Positions 36,096 through 46,112 of a DNA stretch of 64,000 nt are shown piece by piece; position 1 is the stretch's first letter, and each line of letters begins with the position of its first letter. The notes beneath the pieces were generated by a model that saw only the letters and a list, made by a program, of their open reading frames with translations, was not told the DNA's origin and searched no databases. Position numbers and translations under genes: made by a program. The stretch comes from Clostridia bacterium. GTDB taxonomy: Bacteria > Bacillota > Clostridia > TANB77 > CAG-508. The stretch covers positions 1-64,000 of the forward strand of contig JAFWHH010000017.1 in assembly GCA_017512025.1 (NCBI GenBank). The letters are read 5' to 3'.

Positions 36096-37439
36096 GTGAA
36101 AAAGATTAATATAAAAATAAAAAAATATAGTTCATACATTTTGGTTGGTATGATGCTGATATCAATTATTACACTGTTTATTCTGCTATTTAAAGAAAAA
36201 AAGTCTTATGGAATAGAGCTTGAAAATAAATATAATATGGCATTTTATCAACTTGTAGATAATGTTCAAGATATTGAAGTATACCTATCAAAAGCAATGA
36301 TATCAAACTCTCCAAAGAGCGGTACTGAAACATTAACTTATGTATGGAGAGAAGCTAACCTGGCAGAATCATATCTATCCATGCTTCCAATAAGCAGCTC
36401 TGAGATTGAAAATACCTCTAAATTCCTAAATCAGGTAAGTGACTATTGTTATTCGCTATCAAGGAAAACAATGAAAGGAGAGATGCTTACCCAAGAAGAT
36501 TTAGATAATATAGAAAGGCTGCATGATTATAGCAGCAAGCTGAAAGAGACATTAAATGAATTAGCTCTTGATATTAATTTAGGAAAGGTATCGTGGGGTG
36601 ATTTTTCAAATGGAGATATGAAAGATATTTCAAATAATAGTTTTACAGTTATTGAGGAAAATTTGCATGAATATGCAGGGCTTATATATGATGGAGCGTT
36701 CTCTGAACACATGACAAATCCAGAGCATAAAGGATTGATAGGAGAAGATATTGATGAACAAACGGCTAAAAATATTGTATTAACTACCATTGAATCGAAA
36801 GATGTAAAAAGTATTAACTATAGTGGATTAACGGAAAGTGCAAATATTGAATCATATGACTACACTGTGGAACGAAATGATGGCAGCTTATGGTGGATAT
36901 CTGTAACTAAGAAGGGAGGACACATACTATATGTAAATTCAAACAGAGATGTTAAAGATGAAAAAATAAATGATGACGAAGCAGACAAAAATGCAAAAGA
37001 ATTCATGGAAAAAAATGGATACTCAAATATGAAAAAAACATATTATTCTAAAAATGGTGGTATAGAAACAATTAATTATGCGTATGAACAAGATGGAGTT
37101 GTAATATATCCGGATTTAATTAAGGTAAAAGTAGCTCTAGATAATGGGGAAATACTAGGAATAGAGACAACAGGATATTTAAATTCACATACCATAAGAG
37201 ATATTCCTGAAGCAAGGATATCCAAGGATGATGCTATTTCAAAAATAAATAGTAAGCTTGACATTCTTTCAATTGGAATGGCAATAATACCAACTGAATT
37301 TCAGACAGAAATAACATGCTGGGAGATAAAAGGAAAAGTTAATGAAAAAGATTTTCTGGTCTATATAAATTGTGAAACAGGAGATGAAGAAGATATACTA
37401 ATGATTTTAAATTCTTCTGAAGGAACTTTGACTATGTAA
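36096..37439 (+). CDS. ypeB: YpeB-type spore germination protein
   Basis: YpeB supports stable incorporation of the cortex-lytic enzyme SleB into spores. The protein (about 447 residues) has an amino-terminal membrane segment (SYILVGMMLISIITLFILLF), a helical region with the family pattern YNMAFYQLVDNVQDIEVYLSK and ETLTYVWREANLAESYLSML, and PepSY-like repeats in the carboxy-terminal half (DEQTAKNIVLTTIE, KDDAISKINSKLD). The frame extends to a TTG at 36072, but the GTG at 36096 with AAAGGGG 9 bases away is better. Its presence points to a spore-forming ancestry. No sleB is nearby. Confidence 0.85.
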   Translation: MKKINIKIKKYSSYILVGMMLISIITLFILLFKEKKSYGIELENKYNMAFYQLVDNVQDIEVYLSKAMISNSPKSGTETLTYVWREANLAESYLSMLPISSSEIENTSKFLNQVSDYCYSLSRKTMKGEMLTQEDLDNIERLHDYSSKLKETLNELALDINLGKVSWGDFSNGDMKDISNNSFTVIEENLHEYAGLIYDGAFSEHMTNPEHKGLIGEDIDEQTAKNIVLTTIESKDVKSINYSGLTESANIESYDYTVERNDGSLWWISVTKKGGHILYVNSNRDVKDEKINDDEADKNAKEFMEKNGYSNMKKTYYSKNGGIETINYAYEQDGVVIYPDLIKVKVALDNGEILGIETTGYLNSHTIRDIPEARISKDDAISKINSKLDILSIGMAIIPTEFQTEITCWEIKGKVNEKDFLVYINCETGDEEDILMILNSSEGTLTM

Positions 37440-37443
37440 AAAT

Positions 37444-37487
37444 GGGCTTAAGTATTGAAAATACTGAGATACTTAAGCCTATATTTT
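37444..37487 (+). terminator. Terminator after ypeB
   Basis: GGGCTTAAGTAT pairs with ATACTTAAGCCT across a 13-base loop and is followed by ATATTTTT. Confidence 0.8.
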
Positions 37488-37611
37488 TGTGCAAAAAAAC
37501 AAAGAAAAATATTATAGCATAACTGTATGAAAAAAAGCAATTTTTCATTGAAATGAAAAATATTTAGTGCTATAATTTGTGCAGATGAATTATTAGGAGG
37601 ACGTCAAACAG

Positions 37612-38505
37612 ATGATTTTTAAGAATTACTACAAACTGTTGGATTTACCTAAAAACGTAAAATCAACACAAGACGAGATAAAAACGGCATATAGAGTACA
37701 AGCGAAAAAGTTTCATCCAGATGTAAACATTAAGAATAAAGCAGCTGAAGAGCGTTTTAAGGATATTTCAGAAGCATATAGAATACTTTCTGATCCAATC
37801 CAAAAGAAGAAATATGACAGATCATGGAATAATTATGTAGGCAAAAGAATGCATAGAGAAATGGCATCTCAAAGAGAGGTTAGAGCCAATGATATTGTTA
37901 ATATGTTCTTTGGCAAAAACATTGCAACTAAAGTTGTAGAAGATAAGACTCCTCTAAAGGGAGAAAATATAGAAACAACAATAGAATTATCTGTTAAAGA
38001 AGCTTTTGATGGTACTGAAAAAAAGATTTGCTTAGCATCGGCAGATGGCAAAAAGAAAAATATTCTACTTAAAATTCCTGCTGGAATAAAGAACGGCAAG
38101 AAGATGAGAATTGCAGGAAAAGGTAAGAAGGGCATAAATGGTGGAAATGACGGAGACCTAATAATTGGAGTAAAGATTGTTGATAGTGGAATATACAAGA
38201 TGGTTGGAGATGATATAAACGTTAAGTTATATCTAACACCATGGGATGCTGCACTAGGATCAAAAGTTGCTGTTGATGGAATTGATGGGCAACTATCAAT
38301 CATAGTTCCAAAGGGAACACAAAATGGAGATAAGCTTTCAATTCCAAATAAGGGGTATTATAAAAACAGCAAGGAAAGAGGAAATTTAGTAGTGAGTGCG
38401 GAAATACTAATTCCGAAGAAGCTTTCTGATGAAGAAAAAAGATTATTTACAGAACTAAAGAAGAAATCTAGCTTTAATACAAAAAATATAGTAAACATAA
38501 AATAA
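37612..38505 (+). CDS. J-domain co-chaperone, CbpA/DnaJ type II
   Basis: The J domain (residues 1-70) has the essential HPD in KKFHPDVNIKNKA. Two beta-sandwich substrate-binding domains follow (IETTIELSVKEAFDGTEKKI, LKIPAGIKNGKKMRIAGKGK). The zinc-finger domain and the long Gly/Phe region of classical DnaJ are absent, so this is the CbpA-like class rather than the housekeeping DnaJ. 297 residues. AGGAGG lies 9 bases before the ATG. It is followed at once by the promoter of the secretion locus. Confidence 0.9.
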   Translation: MIFKNYYKLLDLPKNVKSTQDEIKTAYRVQAKKFHPDVNIKNKAAEERFKDISEAYRILSDPIQKKKYDRSWNNYVGKRMHREMASQREVRANDIVNMFFGKNIATKVVEDKTPLKGENIETTIELSVKEAFDGTEKKICLASADGKKKNILLKIPAGIKNGKKMRIAGKGKKGINGGNDGDLIIGVKIVDSGIYKMVGDDINVKLYLTPWDAALGSKVAVDGIDGQLSIIVPKGTQNGDKLSIPNKGYYKNSKERGNLVVSAEILIPKKLSDEEKRLFTELKKKSSFNTKNIVNIK

Positions 38506-38508
38506 TAG

Positions 38509-38538
38509 TTGACAATAATGAAAAATCAGTGATATAAT
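38509..38538 (+). promoter_or_regulatory. Consensus promoter at the head of the virD4 operon
   Basis: TTGACA and TATAAT are separated by 18 bases, immediately downstream of the J-domain gene. It is about 65 bases before the ATG at 38602. Confidence 0.8.
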
Positions 38539-38601
38539 GTCCTTTGTATTAAACGCTAAAGATAAACTATGAGTAGTCATAGGGAAGGGGTGTATTATTG
38601 T

Positions 38602-39120
38602 ATGGAGTATATACAAGGTAAACATTTTAGTATAACTGATCCAAAGAACACAAACACAGTAATTTATGAGATAGTAAAGAATGATCAAGCAAAGGTGAGA
38701 AACATTCCTAAATACTCAATGGAGAGGTTAGATACTATTGAAGAATTAAGAAATGAAGGAACAAAGAGAACATATTTCGTTGATCTTCCTAAGAAATCTG
38801 GAAATCAACTTTTATTCTTAACCTTTGGAGACGGAAAAGTTACCGTTAACCAAGGTGTATTAAAAGATGACGAAATTAAATTTGTTAGAAAACCAGTTCC
38901 TATGAAGTTTGATACAATTTATAAGGAATCAAGTAATGAATATTACCAAGAATACAACTATACACCAAATACAAAAAGGCAAATTTCTATTGTTGACCCA
39001 GATAATGGTGAAGAAATTAAACCTATTTTATATTATGATAATAAGACAAACGAAGTTAAAGGAAAGTGTAAGTTAAAACCAAATAAGACTTATTTAGCAT
39101 TCCAATTAAGATTATCATAG
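38602..39120 (+). CDS. Unknown protein at head of virD4 operon
   Basis: I do not recognise this protein of about 172 residues. It is hydrophilic, has no membrane segment or signal peptide, and has a mixed alpha/beta character (YFVDLPKKSGNQLLFLTFGD, KRQISIVDPDNGEEIKPILY). The frame opens at 38569, but the ATG at 38602 follows GGAAGGGG by about 12 bases. It is the first gene after the promoter and lies 19 bp before the next small gene and 390 bp before virD4, so it probably serves the secretion system. Confidence 0.6.
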   Translation: MEYIQGKHFSITDPKNTNTVIYEIVKNDQAKVRNIPKYSMERLDTIEELRNEGTKRTYFVDLPKKSGNQLLFLTFGDGKVTVNQGVLKDDEIKFVRKPVPMKFDTIYKESSNEYYQEYNYTPNTKRQISIVDPDNGEEIKPILYYDNKTNEVKGKCKLKPNKTYLAFQLRLS

Positions 39121-39139
39121 ATTTTTAGGAGGATATTAT

Positions 39140-39481
39140 ATGGAGGGATCTATAATAGTTGGAAAATCTGGATCTAAGGTGATTAATTTAGATACAGTAC
39201 AATGTGGAGTAGCAAAGGATAAGAACAACGTATTAAGCTTCTTTGCTAGAGCCGTTAAGAAAGTAAAAGAAAGAATGGAGAATTCTATTACACCTGAACC
39301 AATCAAAGTACATAACAATATTGTTACTGAAAAAGATGGTGAAGTTAATAGATTATTAGTCAAGGATAAAAAAGCTAAATCTATATCTAAGTCTAAATTA
39401 GATAAGGATAAGCTTGGACGTATAAGAGCTAAAATAAATGAAAAATACGGACATACAAAAGATAGCACACCAAATAGATAA
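39140..39481 (+). CDS. Small basic protein upstream of virD4
   Basis: A 113-residue protein with no family I can name. The amino-terminal 35 residues may be folded (SIIVGKSGSKVINLDTVQCG). The rest is Lys/Arg-rich and probably helical or disordered (FFARAVKKVKERMENS, KDKKAKSISKSKLDKDKLGR). It has no membrane segment. AGGAGG precedes the ATG by 9 bases. The virD4 gene starts 28 bp after it, which suggests an accessory role such as binding DNA or substrate, but that is inference from charge and position only. Confidence 0.55.
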   Translation: MEGSIIVGKSGSKVINLDTVQCGVAKDKNNVLSFFARAVKKVKERMENSITPEPIKVHNNIVTEKDGEVNRLLVKDKKAKSISKSKLDKDKLGRIRAKINEKYGHTKDSTPNR

Positions 39482-39509
39482 TCTATTAAACAAATGAGAA
39501 GGTGAAAAA

Positions 39510-41598
39510 ATGGGAAAAATTTTAACGGAGAAAAGAAAGAAAGAAATATTGATTTATGTAATACTATGGCTTATTTTTGCCATAGTATTAGTTGTGCCTA
39601 TGGCTGTTGCAAGTGTTGATTCTACAACACCAGGGGGACAGTTCAATACAAATAGCTTTTTATCAATTGCACTTGATTATGTTCTTAGCATCGAAGTAAG
39701 AGTAAAAGCATTCCAAGAAAGATATATAGCAAATACTGGAACAGCAATGAAATACTATACTGTATTTTATTTCTTAATTGTCTTTATCTTAATGCTTAAG
39801 AAGGGAAAAGGCGAGTACAATGATATTGAACATGGTTCAAGTGATTGGGCAACAGGAGGAGAGCAATATAAGGTATTAAGCAGAAAAGATGGTATTATTC
39901 TTGCAGAAAAGAATTACTTACCAGTTGATAAAAAAGGAAACGTAAACGTATTAATCGTTGGACGGATCTGGATCTGGTAAATCAGCTTCATACTCAAAAC
40001 CAAATGCATACCAAAAGCTTGGTTCATACGTATTTACTGATCCAAAAGGTGAGTTATACGATGATACAGCTGGATATCTACAAAGAAATGGTTACGATAT
40101 TAAAGCCCTTAATTTAGTTAATCCAGCAAATAGTGATGGATACAACCCACTTGCTCATATCAAGAGCGATCTTGATGTTGACGTTATCGCAAATACAATT
40201 ATTAAAGGACAATCTAAAGCAAGTACTGCAGACCCATTCTGGGATGATACTGCAGAGATGTTACTTAAAGCTTTAATATTCTATCTAATTGCTACTAGAC
40301 CACCAGAAGAGCAAAACTTAGCAAGCTGTGCCGAGATGGTCAGAGCAGCTGCAGCAGATAGTAACGGAAGTAACTTGTTAAAAGATATGATGAGTGTTTT
40401 ACCACTTAATCACCCTGCTAGAACATATTATAAGAACGTTGAAGTTGCATCTGAAAAGACATTTAGCTCTATCTTAGTATCAGTTCAAGCTAAGCTTGGT
40501 AAATTCGATTCAAAAGATATTGCTGAAGTTACATCAACAGATACAATAAACTTTGAAGATATTGGAAACAAGAAAACATCTGTATATGTTATTTCTTCTG
40601 ATGTACATACAGCATATGATTTCTTACTAACAATTTTCTTCTCACAAATGATTCAACAACTATATGACTTAGCTGATAAATCACCAGGAGGAAAATTAAA
40701 GGTTCCAACATATTTCATACTAGATGAGTTCGCAAACATTGGTCAAATTCCTGATTTTGATAAAAAGATTTCAACATCAAGAAGTAGAAGAATATCATTC
40801 AGTGTTATCCTTCAAAATTTAGACCAATTGGAAGCTATATATGAAAAATCATATGAAACAATCATGGGTAACTGTGATACTCACGTATTCTTAGGAAGTA
40901 ACTCAACAAAAACTGTTGAATATTTCTCTAAAGCATTAGGTGAAAAGACAATTTCAAGAGAAAGCAGATCTATAAACAGAGATAAACAAAAACATAAAAC
41001 AGGATTTACAGATTCTGATCAAATAATGGCGAGAGCCCTTATGACACCGGACGAATTAAGAAGAATGAGTATGGATTATGCTATTATCTATGAAAAAGGT
41101 TTAAAGCCTATCAAAGCAAAGAAGTTCTTCTATTTCAAATCTAACATGATAAAAGAATTTGAAAAGTTCCAATTAGATCATAACCAATATAATGGTGGAG
41201 AAAGAGGAGCATGGAGAAGATTTAATCCATATAATCCAGATCAAGGAACATCTGAAGAGCCACAAAAAGATTTAAAGATTGATTCATTAGATGATTTATT
41301 TGATGATGATACAGAGACAAAAGAGCCAAAGAATAACAATGATATTGAAGGAAATAACATTCCAGAAAATAACAATTCTGTAGATTTAGCAGCATTTGAT
41401 GATTTATTATCAGATGATAATGAACCACCAAAGAGCAGCAAAAAACAAAAAGCAATGACTGATTCAGAGCTTGATGAATTATTTGCTGATGATTATGCTG
41501 ATAATGCGACTCCAAGTGATAGCGAAATCTTAGATATCCAAAAAGAACTTGAAGCAAAATTTGATGAGTTATTTGGTTCTTCAAATAATAATGATTAA
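39510..41598 (+). pseudogene. virD4: VirD4/TraG-type T4SS coupling protein, frameshifted in Walker A
   Basis: Two overlapping frames (39510-39980 and 39958-41598) together encode a coupling ATPase of about 695 residues. The amino-terminal part has two membrane segments (residues about 12-32 and 92-108) and ends ...NVNVLIVG. The second frame continues GSGSGKSASYSKPNAYQKLG, the Walker A motif, then TYFILDEFANIGQIPDFDKK (Walker B) and FSVILQNLDQLEAIY. Dropping the C at 39963 restores an uninterrupted VLIVGGSGSGKS. The break is a single extra base: a sequencing error, a recent mutation or recoding. The carboxy terminus is an acidic Asp/Asn-rich tail. By family, it delivers substrates to the VirB channel. 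A terminator follows. Confidence 0.85.
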
Positions 41599-41602
41599 AA
41601 CG

Positions 41603-41633
41603 AAAAGAAAGGAATTATCCTTTCTTTTTTTTT
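41603..41633 (+). terminator. Terminator after virD4
   Basis: The stem AAAGAAAGGA/TCCTTTCTTT is followed by eight or more T residues. Confidence 0.88.
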
Positions 41634-41638
41634 ACGAT

Positions 41639-41676
41639 AATATTGTAAGTTAAATATTGTTATAATAAAATATTGT
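41639..41676. repeat. Three AATATTGT direct repeats before the effector module
   Basis: AATATTGT starts at 41639, 41653 and 41669. A TATAAT lies between the second and third copies (41661-41666). The position, between a terminator and the first effector-module gene, suggests an operator, but AT-rich sequence makes chance repeats possible. Confidence 0.35.
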
Positions 41677-41733
41677 TAAAATATAACGGTTTTACGAACG
41701 AGCAAATGATTAATGATTTGGAGGAAAGATACT

Positions 41734-42054
41734 ATGGATAATAAAAAAATGGTTAAGGCAACAAAAAAAACAGTTATCAAGGGGAAATACTTACCAGTAG
41801 GAACAGTTGTGTTATTGGAAAATGGTAAGAAAAAGTTAATGATAACCGGTTTTGCTGTAATTAATCCGAAAGAAGAGAAGAAAGTATGGGATTATTGTGG
41901 GTGTTTATATCCTGAAGGAATAGTTAAGGCTAATGAAATATTTTTATTTGATCATAAGCAAATAAAGAAAGTGTATCATCTTGGGCTAAAAGATGATAAA
42001 GAAGAAAAACAATTCAAGATGTATCTAAAGAAGCAATTACAAGAAAAAAAATAA
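41734..42054 (+). CDS. DUF4176 protein, first copy
   Basis: Small (about 106 residues) protein with the DUF4176 pattern: KYLPVGTVVLLENGKKKLMI, then VWDYCGCLYPEGI and FDHKQIKKVYHLG. DUF4176 proteins recur in Firmicutes T7SS effector loci, with unknown role. The frame opens at 41713, but the ATG at 41734 has GGAGGA 8 bases before it. A second copy lies two genes downstream (42449). Confidence 0.78.
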   Translation: MDNKKMVKATKKTVIKGKYLPVGTVVLLENGKKKLMITGFAVINPKEEKKVWDYCGCLYPEGIVKANEIFLFDHKQIKKVYHLGLKDDKEEKQFKMYLKKQLQEKK

Positions 42055-42081
42055 TAATTTTAAATTGAAAGGAACATATGT

Positions 42082-42432
42082 ATGTCTGAATTTGATGTAT
42101 CTAATGAAGCAAACGCACTGTATAGACAAGTTAAAAATTTAAACAAAGAAAGTCAGCAATACACGGAACTATATAATAAACTAAAGAATGAAGTGTACAA
42201 TGGAACACTAAAGGATTTGAAGCAATTGACAGAGAAGATATTGAATAATGTGTCAAGTAACTATACTGGTCAAAACAAGAAAATATTCGAACTTGCTGGT
42301 CAATTCAACGGAAATGCACAAACTATGTACCAAACACTATATACTCTTCTTAACAAAATTTACGATAAAATTGAAGAGTTGAATGGTGATGTAAAAAAGC
42401 TTAATAAACAAATTGAAGACCTAAAAGAATGA
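42082..42432 (+). CDS. WXG100-like helical protein of the effector module
   Basis: A 116-residue helical hairpin: two long amphipathic helices joined at SSNYTGQNKK near residue 56, where Tyr-Thr-Gly stands in place of Trp-x-Gly. It has no signal peptide or membrane segment. The size and the location directly upstream of a large toxin-like gene match the small partner proteins that escort LXG-type substrates to EssC. AAAGGA precedes the ATG. Confidence 0.62.
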   Translation: MSEFDVSNEANALYRQVKNLNKESQQYTELYNKLKNEVYNGTLKDLKQLTEKILNNVSSNYTGQNKKIFELAGQFNGNAQTMYQTLYTLLNKIYDKIEELNGDVKKLNKQIEDLKE

Positions 42433-42448
42433 AAGGAATGGATAAATT

Positions 42449-42790
42449 ATGGAGAGAAAGAAACAAATGAGTAGTATCAAAAAAGAGAATACTAAAACAA
42501 GTAATCCAGTAGCAAGAAAAAAGTATTTACCAATAGGCACAGTAGTTAGATTAAAAAGTGCGAAGAAAAGACTTTTTATAACTGGTTTCTGTGTAACCGG
42601 AAATAGTAATAAAAATAAAATATGGGATTATTGCGGATATATATATCCGGAAGGAAACATCAGAACTGATATTTTATGTATGTTCGATCATTCACAAATT
42701 GAAAAAATTTATCATCTAGGTTATGAAAACGAGGAAGAAAAAGTATTTAAACATCAGTTAAAAGAATACAAAAAGCGTAATAAAGCATAA
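42449..42790 (+). CDS. DUF4176 protein, second copy
   Basis: Paralogue of the 41734 gene. It shares KYLPIGTVVRLKSAKKRLFITG, the WDYCGYIYPEGN core and FDHSQIEKIYHLGYENEEEK; it is 113 residues with a longer basic head. The two copies bracket the WXG100-like gene. AAAGGA lies about 9 bases before the ATG. One copy per effector is usual, so the pair may reflect an effector lost between them or two distinct partners. Confidence 0.78.
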   Translation: MERKKQMSSIKKENTKTSNPVARKKYLPIGTVVRLKSAKKRLFITGFCVTGNSNKNKIWDYCGYIYPEGNIRTDILCMFDHSQIEKIYHLGYENEEEKVFKHQLKEYKKRNKA

Positions 42791-42810
42791 ATATAATAGG
42801 AGATAACATT

Positions 42811-45800
42811 ATGCAAATAAATACAGAGTATTTTAGAGGAATTTTTGTTGATGATATGGGGAAGGCCATGAATGATTTATTAAAAATGGAAGATGCGTTT
42901 ACAACAAACATTCCTTATGATTTTAAATATAAAAACCTATTTGATCAGTTAGAAAGCACAAGAAAATCGGCAATACAAACACGAAAAGAGTTGTTTTTGT
43001 GCATTGAATCAATGATATATGAATTAAATCAAATTGAGAAAAACGCGATTGAAATTGCAGATGAAAGCTTTACAACAAACATTAGTGCAACACCATATCA
43101 TGAAAAAAGAGTCAATGAGGTTGATCAAATTGCAGAAGAAACACAAGAGATAACAGATGCAGGTGCACAAACCATAAAGGAAATAACTAAGGCAGATATC
43201 GAAAATCTAAATTCAAATTATAAAGCCGAAGCTCAAGGTTTTTTCTCTGCATGGGCGAGTGAAGAGCTGGCTCTACTTAGAAAAGCTGGAAAAAAGGTTA
43301 AAGGTGTAGCAAATACTGTTGGAGAAATTGGAGGCGAAATAAAGCAAAGTGTAAAACAGTATGGTAGAGAATTAGCTGATGTGTATGACGAACTAATGGA
43401 TTTTAACTTTAAAGGAGCATTTAAAAACTTTGGAAAATTGGCTAAACATACCGGGGCAACTGTGACTAATACAGTGGTGTCTGGATTTGAGGGGGTTTGT
43501 AAATTTGGAGAAGGGCTTATTGATTACAATAAAATGATATGGTCAGCTCGTTTGACACCAGTAACATTTATTTATGACAAGTTTATGGGAGATAATGTCA
43601 CTGGAAGTTTATGGAGAGATACCATGAATAGTGTAGCCGATGATAATGTGGGAGATACAATTGATTCATTTTACCAAAGTGATGTTGGAAAAGCTATAGA
43701 TAAAAATGCATATGCATATGGTAAATCGGATAGTGCAGCACAACAGGCTACAGTTGGAATAAGTGAATCGGCTCCAGCTCTAGTATTGACTATGGTTACT
43801 GGAGGAACATATGCGATTCCAATTGGCCTTATATCTGGAGCATCAAAAATGGGGAGATATGCTCAGCGTGATTGGCAAGAAGACAGAGCAAACTCCGTAG
43901 AAGGGATTGAATATTTATATAAAAAAGGAAAGATTAGTGAAGAATATTATAATGCTGTTAAAACGATACAAGGATATTCTAGTGAACAGTGGGAGAATAT
44001 AACAGCAGCACATAATTCTGGACTTATATCAGATGAAGATTTTGATGCACTTAATCAAATAAAGAATATGCCAAAAGAGTGGACAACAGCAGAAAATGCA
44101 GTAAGAACTATATCTGCAGCAGCTTTAACAGGAGCGATTGAGGCAGCAAGTTATATAATTGGATCAGAGATAGGAAAATGGAAAGGATTTGGGGCTAGCA
44201 CAGTTGTTGACGAATCTGGAAATACTATTAGGATGATTGGATCGGCGAACAGATCAATAAGAGCTTTAAGCTCGGTTGTAAAGCTCTTTGATTATGCTTC
44301 AATTGCTAAAATTAATGCACTTACAAATGCAATGTCGGATATAATATCAGATAAAGACGCAGATATTGTTAGAATAGTTGAAGACAAGGCAGCAGAAGGG
44401 GATGTATTGGCCCTTTACGCAATAAGTTTAGGTCTTCCCGGAGAAGCACTTTTTGTACTTAAGGATGTTCAGTTACGACCTGGGGAATATATACAAGAAT
44501 CAGGAACAAAGAACACAAGTAAGAACGGATTAACTGAAGTTGTCAAGCCAGATGAGGTAATAATACCGGAAGGGTATGATAGCAATGGCCTTCGGAAGTG
44601 CACCAAACTCAGAATTAATAGACGTGGAATATATAACCCTTGAAAATGGAGAAACTATTAAATTAATTCATGACGGCCAGACTGGTGGATATCAGATAGC
44701 AACAACTGGATCTGGAACAGGATATTCACTTATTGCTTTAGACGATACAGGACATGCAATTTCCTTAATAGATGAAACAGGATATCCAGTGGCTGTGATT
44801 GATAACTCAGGCACAACTTCAATTATTGAAACTATTAGTAAACCAGAGCTAACAGCAGCTCTTAAAAGCATGGATAAAACGATTTTCTCGGTGGTAGACT
44901 TTTTCGCTCCATTAATAGGAGCAGAACAAGCAAAATATGGAATATCAGTTATCGCGAATGGATATACAAAATTAAATAGTAATTTTTGTCATATTCCAGA
45001 TAATGTATTTCAAGATTATATTGGACCTATCATAGAATCAGGGAAATTAGATGACATATATAAAATTATAGGCGAATATGAGTATCTTGACAAAATTGGA
45101 ATAACTTTTTTGGACAAGGACAATAAAATCTGCAGAGAATTAATTATGGATGAGATTGATAGCATTATTTCAACGGATGAATTCGATTCAATTTTGGAAC
45201 AATTACAGGAGAAGTTTGGTATAAGTGAAGATGCAGCAGGTGTATGTGTAGTTGAGTATTTAAATTCAAGAGGAATTGGAAAGACGGCAGGTACAGCTGT
45301 AGTTGACGCAAATTCGGAGCTATTTAATACAGATTATGCAAGAAAAATTACAATACAAAGAATTGATGACGGTTTCATAAGTGTTGATGAAGATTTAGCA
45401 GTTGTAGCTAAAATATATGATAGAATAGCTGATTCAATAAAAAAGATGCAAAAATTTACGGATGGATGTGTGGATGGCAATACTATAGAAAAAGCTTTTG
45501 ATCAGATTAGAATATGTGTAACAGAAGAAATAGCAAAGAAGCTTTATTGTGGAGAATGGAGCAATGGCACTGCAGGATGGAATAATACATATGAAGATGG
45601 ATCGCATATCATATACATAAATTACGAGGCAGTTAAAGAATCAAAACTTGATTTTGATCTTGAGTGTACAGCTGCTCATGAAGCAAATCATTCACTAGGA
45701 TCAGTAAAAGAAGTATATGGTTTAGCTTTTAATGAAGGAACGACAGAATATTTGGCAGAAAAATCATTAGGGCTAGATCATGAAAGAATGTACGGATATG

Positions 45801-46108
45801 GATGCCTTCCAAGTATGTGTAGTAAACTAGATGATGCACTTAAAATTGCTGGATATGAAAATTTGTATAAGAAAGCATATTATACTGAAGATATAGAAGT
45901 CAAAAAAGAGTTTGGAAAGACCGTAGATACAATATATGGAGAAGAAGAATTTTTTAATCATTTAGTAAATGATATGGAAGAATACCTTGAATTTTGGAAA
46001 AATGGAAATGGAGGCACATATGAATGTAGTTTAGTTATTCGCAGAATATATGCTAAATTATCAATGTTAAAGCTAAAAAGTATGAAATATGCAAAAACAG
46101 GAGAATAA
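42811..46108 (+). pseudogene. Large T7SS toxin-like protein with zincin domain, frameshifted
   Basis: Two frames overlap by 68 bases (42811-44643, 610 residues; 44576-46108, 510 residues). Frame 1 starts with about 190 helical residues, LXG-like in character, followed by a hydrophobic middle (ESAPALVLTMVTGGTYAIPI) and a helical region. It ends in an implausible basic tail after PEGYDSNG. Frame 2 resumes FGSAPNSELIDVE and ends in a metallopeptidase-like domain: AAHEANHSLG near residue 365 gives HExxH, and FNEGTTEYLAEK about 20 residues later supplies a third ligand Glu. Deleting one C near 44589-44590 joins them as one protein of about 1095 residues. Two separate coupled proteins are possible but less likely. 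Confidence 0.65.
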
Positions 46109-46112
46109 TGTT

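Noticed and set aside
41639..41676. AATATTGT repeats as another copy of the WalR-type operator
   Set aside because: Spacing is 14 and 16 bp rather than 11, and the hexamer does not fit TGTWAH in register, so it was not grouped with the shared operator.
44576..46108. The zincin-bearing frame as an independent gene
   Set aside because: Its start lies deep inside the preceding frame. The preceding frame ends in implausible sequence, and one base change joins the two smoothly, so a single frameshifted gene is preferred, though not proven.
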